Origin: Paraspadella gotoi
Lineage: Eukaryota; Chaetognatha
NCBI GenBank assembly: GCA_051294375.1
Contig: CM119268.1
Span: 674,987-738,986, forward strand
DNA: 64,000 nucleotides
Reading direction: 5' to 3'
The notes under the pieces are model-generated. The model saw only the letters and a program-made list of their open reading frames with translations, did no database searches and was not told the origin of the DNA. The translations under genes and the position numbers were made by a program. Below, piece after piece: positions 25,401 through 37,400 of this stretch (positions within the stretch are counted from its first letter, which is position 1; every line of letters begins with the position of its first letter).

Positions 25401-28400
25401 GGGTTTACGGTTGTAGTTCAGAATTAGGTTAGGGATTAGGGCTAGAGGTTTAAGAATATTTAGATTAAATATTAAGGTTTCAATTAAATTCTAATATAAA
25501 TAGCGTGCACTGGGAAAGAGATTGAATGGGAAGAAGGGGATTGAATAAATAACTTATGAATGCCATCGAATTAATTAATGAAAATGACTTAACATGAAGA
25601 GTGAATGTATGGCGTGCTAAAAAATTTAGTTCTGCATAAAAATTAAAAAATATGAACCTGCAATCAATTTTTTATATATAAATTAATGTAAGGAATTGTA
25701 TAAAGTGAGTAGCACGGCGATCCTGTAGTTTAATACGCTCGGGAGGCTTATGGGAAATGAAAAAAAATTTAAAAAAAATATAAAAAAAAATTAGGACCAT
25801 AACAATGATTTTAAAAATGTTAAATTTATTGGATAAATTATCTTTAACCTTAATTTACCCATAATCCTATCTTACCTTTAATCCTAATCCTTAATTTACC
25901 CATAATTTCATTTTACCTCTAATCCCATCTTTCCGCTAATCCCACCTTGCCTCACTGGCGAAGTCGCCAACCAACTAAAACTTACCCATAATCCCATCTT
26001 ACCCCTAACCTTACCTTACTTAACCTTAATTCGCCCTTAATTTACCCCTGACTATAACTTACCCCCTAACTTACCCCCTGACTCTAACTTTACCCCTAAC
26101 CTTAAACTCACCCCAATTTACCCCTAACCTTAACTTACACTTAACCCTAACTTACCCTTAACCATAATTTGCCCCTAAACCCTAATTTACCCCTAACCTT
26201 AACTTACCCTTGATTTATTTTTAATTCTAATTTACCTTTTTCTTAATTTATATTTAATCTTAATTTTTATTAATATATTTACCCAAATATTAATATAACA
26301 ATAACAAATATTAAAAAATATGAATTCCTTTAATTTTCTTATCAGAAATTATTCTCTTCCGTTCTGTTTTGTTCTTTTTTTTATGTTAAATCATTAAAAA
26401 AAATTTGTTCTTTGTTTTCCCATAGACCTCTGGAACTTATTAAACTCCAGGAATGCCAACATATTTTAAATTATTTTTTAAATTTAAAAACTATTATAGT
26501 TTGGATCAATTATTCTTGCAAAAAATTAAATTTTAAAATATAAACTAATCAAGAAAATTAGCCCCACCCCATTTCAGTTATTAAATTCTACAACGACATT
26601 GAAACCTTTGGGCGACATTTGGCAGCGCAAGAATCGAGATATGACAAAGGTTTGAATCAAATCCATTTGACTGAATTCTATTTTTAGGACAAAGACTCAT
26701 TTCACATATACAATATTGCTTCAGTTAAATAGCTAACACTAAGATAAATTTATCTTCTTTATGTTGTAATTTAAATTTTAAGTATCTATATTAGAAGGCT
26801 AAAAGAATTTTATTTTACAAACGGCTGTTTTTTTAAAAATAAAATATTCCAGTATAATCTCATCTCCCTCGCCGCCCCTCTTAAAGTTGGAGAATTCCAC
26901 GGAAGAGTTCAACGATGTGGGATCAGCGATACTTGGAAGGGATGCTCAATCTGATGGCGACGATCGAATCGGAGGACGGGAAGCAGACAGGAAGCAGACG
27001 GGAAGCAGACGGGCAATGTTCATGTTCATTACTGGTTTGATTTTTAGTTTTTTTGACTTTTTTAAAAACTTTTTCAACTTAATTTTTTTTCCTTCAGATA
27101 CGTCGACGCAACGACAACCCGCAACGCGTCGTCCCGGCGTCTCGGTATCAATTCTATGCGTGTTTACTCGGAGTCGCCTCCGCTTCCAATGGGCGTTTAC
27201 ATGGTTTGCGCCAGCGTCGCCGCTGGGCACCTTCCATCCACGTCCCTCTATCCCGGTTGCTATGCGCCATATTTGCTTGGCACTGCGTGCTCGGACGGAT
27301 CCTTGCGTTTCTGGATAGATCGACCTTGTCAGGAATGGAGCGAGTGGGAGATGTTTTCCAAAGCGAAGGCCAGGTTTGGTATTTCTTTTTGTCAAGCTCA
27401 ATAATATTTATATTTTTTTGGTTTCATTGAAAATTTTTCTTTGGTTTCCAGCGTCGTTGAGGTTCTCGGATTACCGGTGACACTTAGTTGCGCCTACTCA
27501 GGAAGATTCTGCATCGCGTATCTAGACGGATGCTAAGTCTCTAGAGGAAGACTCTTCGCTGCAGGTAAAAATTGTTTTTCGGCATCAGTTATAATAAAAA
27601 ATATTAATGAAATATTTTTAAATTAAAAGTAATCTTTCAACCTCAGTGCGACTCGTCTTCCACTCAAAACCACGTAATACTTCACTTTCGTCGAGACCGC
27701 ATTCCTAAGATTAAAAATCTGTCTTAACGTTGCCGACTTCGTGGCCATGAAGGAGAGGAGGAACAACACCGCCAAGTCCGTTGATCCTTTTTCTCTTCTT
27801 TTTTCCTTTTTACCCCCACTAATCTTTTTTGATAATGCCTCCCACCTGGAATCTTTTCCATTTAAATTTAAATTTGCATTTTAATATTAATCCTTTTATT
27901 AATCCCACCAAACCCGTTGTTATTCAGGAAGACCAACCACGGATGCTCACCCCCGATCTCGGTCTTTTGCCCTTTGCTACTTAGTTTACCCGCCAAGCAA
28001 CATCTGTAAGAACGCCACCTTCAACGTTGCCAATTTCATTACATCTTTAAGGAATGTGATTTGAAAATTTGGACTGAAATTACACGATGAACCAAAGAAT
28101 GTGAACTCTCGTGAAATTCTTTAGTTTTATTTGACAAAAGACTTAACTATTAGTTTTTGGCACCCAATTAATTTATAACAATTTTGGTAATGCCTGGAAA
28201 ACATAGGGGGCGATATATCTCCAACTGGCATAGGGGTTGTGGACCTTTGGTGATCCCTTGTGGTTACTGGCCAGTTTAAACGGCTCCGTCACCTCGTACC
28301 ATGATACCCAGAGATTTAACCAAGAACGCACAGTTAAGAATAGATGATTTTACCTACTCGGCCATTGGCGAGGCTGAAAAAGTTGAAAATTTTAAAAATG

Positions 28401-31400
28401 CAAGAAATTTATAGAATCCTTTTTTTTTAAATTGCGTTGTCTCAACTCTTACCTTTAACACTACTTTCGTTAGTTTTGTTTTGTAATAAAAATATTGTTT
28501 TGAAATTAATTAATTTTCCTTAATTGTTGTTCATCGAGATATTAGAAATTATAATGAAAGGAGTTACTGATATGTTTGCTTTATTTTCTAAGACTAGTAT
28601 GCTAGCTTTATTGAAAGAATACATATTTGGCTGTCCTTATTAAGTCATAAATTTTGTTGCCGTTACTATTGTGGGAAATAAAGTAGAAATAATGTGAAAT
28701 TGAACATGAAAAGAAAATTCATCGGGATTCATACGGTTGGATTCTTGCTGGTCGAGCTCTAGGTATTCTTTTTCCGAGATGGCAGTTGGACCTCAAAACT
28801 ATCTTTTCCGCGAGGTTCCACAACTGTAAATGATTTTGCTTGGATATCAAAACGGTAATGATACAGTTATATCTAGGCTACAATTTGGTTAAGACAAGAA
28901 AGCAATCTCAATCACTCATTTTAATGTAATATTTTTTTATAATTATATGTATATAATTAAACCAAATAACATTTGTTTAGTTTTTCACAATGAATTTTTA
29001 TTTGTATAGTAGCAGACATGTTTCGAACGTGTATTTCGTTCTTCATCAGTGCTTTGATTCGTTGTGAAAAACTAAAAAAATGTTATTTCGTCTAATCATT
29101 CTACCAACGAAAAGAAAGATTTACAAACAATGTATATAATTATAATTTATTGATTTGATTTTAAAAAATATTAAGAATTTTTAAAAAATGACATGGGTTG
29201 TGAAGAAAATAAAACTTAAGCAAACACAGTTCATCCCTTTTGGTTAAATTTTTTTTCAAAAATTACTTTGTTATAATGTAAGACACGAGCCACCTTGATT
29301 CTCTCATCCCTCTCCGTCGATGGTCTTCACCCTCTCTTCCGTTTAGTTTGGCTAAATCCTAATCATAATTATATTATTATGATTTGATTTCCTCAAATAT
29401 ATTGTTTCAATTTGGTATAAATTTCAATATGCGGTGATAACTTACTTTCACCCACCGGGATTTTAACGTCTTTTGTAAAACTCTTTAAATTCTTAAATAC
29501 TTTTTTAAAATTATTAATTACCACAACCTTAAACACTCTTAACCCTAACCACCCCTAAACTACCCTATCCCTGGTCGGCAAAAGTAAAATTATGCCTCAA
29601 TGAGCTATTTTCTCTGTCCCATGTCAATTTATTATATTCTATCTGATATTTTTTTCTGAATTGTTAATTATCAGAGCTAAAATCTATGATGTTTCTTTAT
29701 TTTTCTTTTTATAATCTCTCCGAATTATCTTTTTTTACTTCGAGCCCAAAATTTTTATTTTACGTTGAGATTTTTACGGTAGCGCATGATTTTATTTTAA
29801 TTTTGGTCGCCAAGCAAATTTGGTAAATCGACAGATTTTGCGGAAAATATTTTCCGCAAAATCTGTCGATTCTGAGAAAAAACAAGTCCTGACGCTTTCC
29901 ATTAAGTTAAAAGGATGCGGTTTTTTTTGATTAATCAACGTCAGTATGTACATCATCTTTTAAAATTAATAAATGGGTTGAAAATATTCTGTTTATTAAA
30001 AATAAATGCAAGTCACAAAAAGTCACAAATTAATAGCCGTCTTTAAAAATTATTTGTGGCTAAACGAAATGGGTTTTTTTAATAATTTTGTAGGTATTAA
30101 AAGCTTATTCAATAGGCTATATTTTCTGTTAATTTAAACCAATTTGAACAATTTTTGTTTAACAAATTATGATAAAAACTGAAAATGAACTTTTTTGACT
30201 TGTCAACTTTAAAATTAATTCATAAGCAAACTATAAATTATTTAAGGAAAAAAATTTACCCAGAGGCGAAGAAGATATGGAAGAACGGATTTCCAAAATA
30301 AAAAATTTTTCTCAACTTTCCTTGGCATTCAAATCAGTAGACGAAAATGAAAATGGACAAAAATGGACATGATTTTTTTTCCTAAATATTGCAAAAATTG
30401 TACTTTTTTATCATTAGAAATAGGTCGAGATGATTTTAATCAATCCCTAGTTCGTCCCAATTAGTATTGTAGTACAAATTAAATTAAAATTATAAGTAAC
30501 AACTGAACAATATTGAAAAAGGTTGTTTTTTGGCTAAATGCGACGTTTGTAAGCGGAACAAGGTGGAGTGATAAAAAAATTTAACATTTTTTACTGCCTA
30601 TGGACATATAATTAATAAATTTTAAATACTTTAAAAAAATTTTAAACATAACAATATAATAAATTAAATTATGTAATAATATCCTAATAAAATCATATAA
30701 TATAAAATTTTTTTTTATATTTACAATTTTTTAATTGATTCTGATAGAGCTAAAAAATTAAACAAAATATATTAAAACTTTTTAAAATTTTAATATTTTA
30801 TTACCAAAAATTAACAAAAACTACTATATTATCAGATGATGATGATAATAATTTTTTAAAGTTTTTCTTGATTTTAGTAGGTTAACCACTTATTAAAATA
30901 TTGAGAAAAAAAATTTAAATTTTACTTTTGCCAACATCGGTTTTAGCAATTTTAAAAAACAATTTGAAAATACTTATTTTTTAAAAAAATATTAATAAAT
31001 TACCCTGACCCTAAATCTTTTTAACCTTAACCACCCTTAATCCTAAACCACCCTTAAACCACTCATAACACTACCCTTACCTAGTACTTAACCCTTCCCT
31101 AACCCTGGCCAGCGAAACTAAAAATAACCAAAAAAGAATTATACTTATAAAGACAACTTTTCATGAGCTATCTGAATCTGCATTTAAATATAAAATTTTA
31201 AAAAATTTTTTAATTTTTTATTTATAAATAATATTAAAAAAATAATTATTAATGCTTTTGGTCCAATAAATTTTTTCAGAAATATATGAAATTTTATTTG
31301 AGAAGGTTTTCAAATCAAACTTCAGACTTGCTTCATTGATAAAATTAATTAAAAAAAATTAAAAAATCCTAATTTTTTACTTCTCCCCCCAAATATTAAA

Positions 31401-34400
31401 TTAACAAATTTTTAATAATATATTTTTTAAAACTTTTTATGAAGAATCTAAATCTTTATTAAAAGTTTAAAAAATGTTTTTAAAATTTACTATTTATAAA
31501 AATATTATTACAAATATATTAGATTTTATTATTCTATTCCCAAACTATATGAATATTATAATTAATCATATTATCTCACATCTAAATATTTTTACTTAAT
31601 TACCCAATATTTTTTTATTTTTAACTACTGCACAGATCAATAAAATATAATCTTATAATTTTTATAAATTTTTATTTTTTTATGAAATTGTACAACCAAT
31701 ATAAAAACTTATCTATTATTTAAATAAATAACTATCTTGCTCCTGACTTTGGACAGGCTTTGAATAGTTTAAGACTTACCATACTTTACAAGATTAATAC
31801 ATAGCAGGTCCTGAAAGCTATTAATCAAAACTTTAATATTATTAATGTATCTAAAGATAAAAATATATTTATTTATAAAAATTAAATTTTATAATTTTTA
31901 ATACCATTCTTTTTTGGACATATGAATTAAAATTTATTATCGAATCAATCTTAATAAAAATAATAATCTTTTTAATATTATTATTTTAATTAAAATATAT
32001 TTAAAAAATAAATATATATAAAAAAATAAATAATAATTAAACAGTTGCTATAAAATTTTTTTCCATCATGGTAAGAAAACGGGATTGAATCCCACACACA
32101 TGTGACACTAGACAAGCGTCAAATTTCTGATAGATTTTTTCGTTTTGTCGCGGCTGCGGCGGTCATCGCGGAACGGAAAATGAGAGCACAGAGAGGCGTT
32201 GAAAAAGTTAATTTCAGCGGCGCCCCACCAAATGTTTTCACGTTTTTCACAAGTCGATGGCGGCGATGGCGACCTTGGCAGTGCAGAAAATGAAAATTTA
32301 AAAAAAAAAACACGTGGCGAATGAAGAGAGTCGAGACATTTCCATGGCAACTGTTAGAAAAGTGATATTGAGACACGATAACATGAGAAATTTGGTTTTG
32401 AACGAGGACCTGATCACGCATTAGATGATTAGGCGGTGTAAGAATTTCGAGAGCGACTAGTAGCGACGACGAGCGACAAGTAGCGAAAACAGCGAAAAAA
32501 AGCGAAAACAGCGAAACCAGCTCCATTAAATAATAAATTTCACAATGAAACCATGAAAACTACGCCTTTGTTCCACAGATTTGGAAAGTTCAGACACTGA
32601 ACTATCCAAATATCAAATAATAATGGTAAGTTAACGTCGTCTTCAGGTGCAAATTAAAGCCTCTACTAAAAGTTGGTTTAGGACTTTTTAATGAGATAAT
32701 TTTAACAAGCGAATTAGCTTAGCCGCTTGGCAAGACACTAAACTAAATATATGTATTGTGACGAGTTCTCTTTTTAGTATCAGCGCTAGACGAGGGACAG
32801 TTAAACTTGACATAAATTCTTAATGTAGTATTATGTTTTACTGGCTTTGTTTCATATCAAGACCTTTACCAATTTTCTTGTTCCCGCAAAGGAAGATACC
32901 TAGGACCTTAGAGGTTCAAATACTAATAACACTTTTTACTTTATTTGTTGGATCAGGTGCAAATATTGTAAAATATAGCAATGAACGGACATTTTCGAAT
33001 AGAGGACCAGTTTTAAAATGCTCATTATTGTACCAGGACCATTATTTATATTTTTTTTTTGCATTAAAATGAGTTCAACGATTGTCTTAGATAGATTCCT
33101 CTGTCATAATTTTTAATTTTGCAAACCATTTTTACTTTTCTTTTCTATAACCTTTTTTTGACACGCAAAACGTTTCTTGATTACGCGAGAAGAGAATGTG
33201 TAAAAAATTAAAAATAATAATACCAATAAGTTAGAGTTATGTCTAAATAGATGGAAAAAAAACCTGTTTAAAAATTTGATCGGGAAGAGGGGTAACTAAG
33301 CTTACCAACGTATCCTCATGCAGATACGTATCTCGCAATTAATTATTTTAATTTAATACTTTAGAAAGGGAAAAAAAAATTCAGAATGCGGGTGCGATCA
33401 ATAAGGTAGAAAGTTTTTAAAGTTTGACTTCATGTCTAGGCTTGGGGCAAAAGCAATTGAAATAATTCTACCTTTTAATCAGTTAAATGATGACATTAAG
33501 ATAGTAGATTTTAATTTTTTTTTCCTTGTTAATTTTATAAAGAAATAAAAGAATTAAATTTCCTTTTTTTTATTTAAAAGAAAATTTAGCAATACAATTC
33601 AACACAATGATGTCTTGCTTTGTCAAATATGTCAGCAGTTAGTAATTTTTTAAAATTTTATTATGATAAACAAGCAGTATATTCAAGCTTTTTTTTGCAG
33701 TTGAAGATAATGAAAATGAATTTTTTTTTTCACAGACAAGAAGGTGAGTCCAGACTGTTTATATCAAGCTAAAACATTTTTTATTTATCATTTTTCATAT
33801 TTAAAAAACATTTTATCAAGCTACTACAAATTTTTGCTTGTTTTTTATTTAACTAAAATACAAGCAATTTTATAGTAGAGAAAATTTAATGTAATAAAAT
33901 GTAATTCAGTCTTCCCTTTTTCAATACAAAAGAAAAACAAAAAATTCATATGCCTTCATAATTTTATAACAAAAAAATTGTTATACTTTTAACTATGATT
34001 TAAAAAAACTGTGTAAAGATTTATGATAAATTTAATCTAAACTTTAGAAAGTGTGTCCCATGATTAGGGCTTTAATTTGATACCACACCACCTTGCTTCT
34101 CTTTTTTTCAAAAGTTATCCAAGAAAATAACTTTTTTACAATCGGAGAACTAAGGATTTGAACTACGCAGTACAAATCTTTGTTAAATAAAAATTTCGGC
34201 AAGCGGGAGTATCTCACTTAATCCTATTGGTACAATACTTAAATTTTAAAATAATACTTAAAGAAAAAATTTTCTTCATCTAGAGACCTATCACTTTCAG
34301 ATGTACACATTGTCTTGCTCATTTATGGCTTTTGCTTTAAGAAATCAGCAAAACGTTTCCTCTTTTTTTAAATAGTTAGTACTAGCGCGTCAGAAATCTT

Positions 34401-37400
34401 TAGAGAAACTCGAAAATTTTATTCTGATAAATTTTGCCTTGAAGGCTGACGTTTATGACCATATCTCGGAAACTATTGTAGGAATTTTAAAACGGTTTTT
34501 TGCAAGTGAATATTGACATCATCCTCCAGGACTGGCATAAAAATATATAAAAAAATAAATTAAAATTAGCTCTCATATGAGGTATCTATCTTAGAGAGGA
34601 AACTTGTAATAAATTTAAAAATATTCTTTAGGATTTACAGTAAAGTACGAAAAAGAGACAAATCAAAGGAAAACCGCTCGCGGAGTAATCGTTTTAATGG
34701 CTTTAAATACTACTAAACTATTTCTGGATTTATGTTGTTCCACCGACTTTAGATACTAAAAACCATGTACTATCAAAAACCATTCGTAGTTGGCAAGTAT
34801 TTAAGCGCTACTGGTGCAACTTTCGTCATGAACCAAAAAAAGCTGGAAAAAATTCGATCGCTCAAATTTTTTTTCTTCGCGAAGCGACATATCTAATAAC
34901 AATAAAGGTGAATAAGTTAGCTAATGAGATGCAAGTAAAAATGAAATAGAAGAATAAGTGGTTAGAGATGGATAGTAAGGCGGGTCAAAATTAACTTAAA
35001 TTTATAATAGGGACGATTCCGCAATCTATTTCAATGGTCCATGATACAATCTTCTCATCTGCCTAAAAAATTTAGAAAAAATTTTCAGTATCACACACGG
35101 AGACATTTCTTTGTCCAAATAACTAAACTCTTCTAATCACAATTTTCTCGCATTCTGATTGGCTGAAAGAGTCACGTGACACCAATTTTCTTTTCTTGAT
35201 CATACTCATTAGTAATTAAAGATTATTAATCATGCAAAAGTGTATTTCCAATTTATATTATTTTTTGGACAAAAATACAAATCTTTCACATATAATAATT
35301 AAAACATAAAATAATTGATAAGAGACATGTACTGAGCGGGATTCGAGAGTAATAACATATAAACGAGTTTTATAAACAGACCATAACCTGAGTACAATAA
35401 ATGGTCAGAGAGAAAAAAAAGAGACTACAGTTTTCGCGAATTTTTTGTTTTCACATTGAATTCGTTGACGGTCTATGACGCACGATGCACGATGCCAAAG
35501 TCGACGAGACAGCAGAGGCGATCTCCGCGTCAAGCGATCCGAAACTCCCAATCGCATCGCATCGCGTAACATCGTTCGAAGTGGCGGAATTCGATGAGAC
35601 TCCTCTAAAAAGTTTAAAATATGTTCTTTATTTTCTTTAAGATATTTTTTTTTTTAATGCTAATTTTTTTTTTAAGAGAAAACAAGTTGGTGAGAGAGCA
35701 GAGAGGAGAGGAAAAGTGAGAGAGATATGAAGTTTTTCTCTCTCTCTCTCTCTTAATTAAAGGATACTGGTGATAAGTACAACTATATATTATTCAAGGA
35801 TATAATACAAAATACATATATATTAATAAATATATAATATATATAATTATTAGTATATTATATATAATTATATATTACTACATACTAAATATGACCTTAT
35901 ATATTATCAAGGCTATTATACAAAATTTATGCAGTTCAAATCTACCTTCAAATTACCTTTCTCTCTTCGGACTTCTGTAACTTTTTGGTCATCGGATAAT
36001 CGATTCGTCCAGAATCCCGGTAATGTTGAGTAAAAATGAACTCCTTTTCGTTGGAAATATTTTGCCGGCCAGATCGCACCGCTTGCGCGAGAATAAATGT
36101 TTATAATTTCTCTCGCGACGTCATCGAAGAGCGCAAAATCCACCCGCCGTCCTCCTTCCTATAAAATATACCAATCCATTACATGTTTCGGCTCACATTC
36201 AAGCCTTCATCAGCGTCAATTCGGTTTTGAATTATGTAAAAAAGTTTGTACAAAGGAAAGAGAGAGAGAAATAAAGAGAGAGGGCAAAGTTTCCAACAAT
36301 AATTCAAACGTCTTTTAAACCCAATTAATTTAAAGTTATGAGTTTGTGAAATATCCTTTTATTTGACGCCTGCAAATAAAGCGCTTAAGNNNNNNNNNNN
36401 NNNNNNNNNNNNNNAGTGCACAAGAATGAGATGTCCCGGGATACGTTTCCGGACCTTTGGGCTACACAAAAAAAGGGTAAACAAATTTTTCCTAATGACA
36501 GTTTTTTTATAAATTAATATTAAAATTAGCTATATAAAATCACTAAAGTAGAATAAAAAAAAAAATGGTTTAAATTTTTTTAAAAATGAAAATATCATGC
36601 ATCATCCATAATCTATGAACAATATTCTTTCGTTTGAGTCCATAACCATTATTCTATCTTTAATAGTTTATTTTGTAATTAATTTTTCTTTATTAAAATA
36701 TTATTTTAATTTTTTTTCAGATAATTTAAATTAAAAAAAATTATAACTATGCCAAATGATTGAAGAAAAATTTATATTATAAGGGACTTACCTACCTCAT
36801 ATAGGCTTTCAAATACATATATAGTAAGTTTATTATGATGATGTTTTGATATAGAAAATAAATAATTTATAAAATTAAATATATGAAAAAAATTTTAACT
36901 TTGAATTTTTTTTAGCATAATAAACATAATTATTAATTAATTGTTCATGATGCTTTTAATAGCTACTGGTCAGTTGTATCATTCTCAATTATAATAATTT
37001 ATAACTTTTTTATTTTTAATAATACTGACTGCTATATTTACTTACTTTTGACAAAATCCAAAAATTACTGGTATTAAAAATTATGTATGAAACAGACGAA
37101 AACTTTTTTTTAAATCACATGCTATTTAATTGTTTGAACTGATATAATATTATCCTAAGTTGTAGTTCATTCAAATAGCGATGTCGCCGGCGATTCACGC
37201 ACGAGTTGCAGGTGTGGTTCTAGTTGGTTGGCGACTTCGCCATGGCAATATCGCCAGGGCTTTGGCGATGTCGCCAGTCCCCCCACTGGCGACCTCGCCA
37301 GTGATAAAAGTAGCGAATATAATGAAAAGCGCAGCTAACACGGGGATGAACATCACCTTCAGGCTCCTCTCCCAACCCTAACCCTAAACTAAACCTCCCG

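Larger units (their letters stand above)
28100..35900. other. C1GALT1 intron 5, AT-rich, largely unannotated
   Basis: Simple AT-rich sequence. Recognised parts are the hammerhead element (28977-29075), a TTTTGCGGAAAATATTTTCCGCAAAA palindrome region (29835-29870), a repeat fragment shared with 41650-41720, 50685-50810 and 63905-64000 (31670-31830), and a GC-rich island at 32140-32290 without a recognised gene. Confidence 0.5.
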
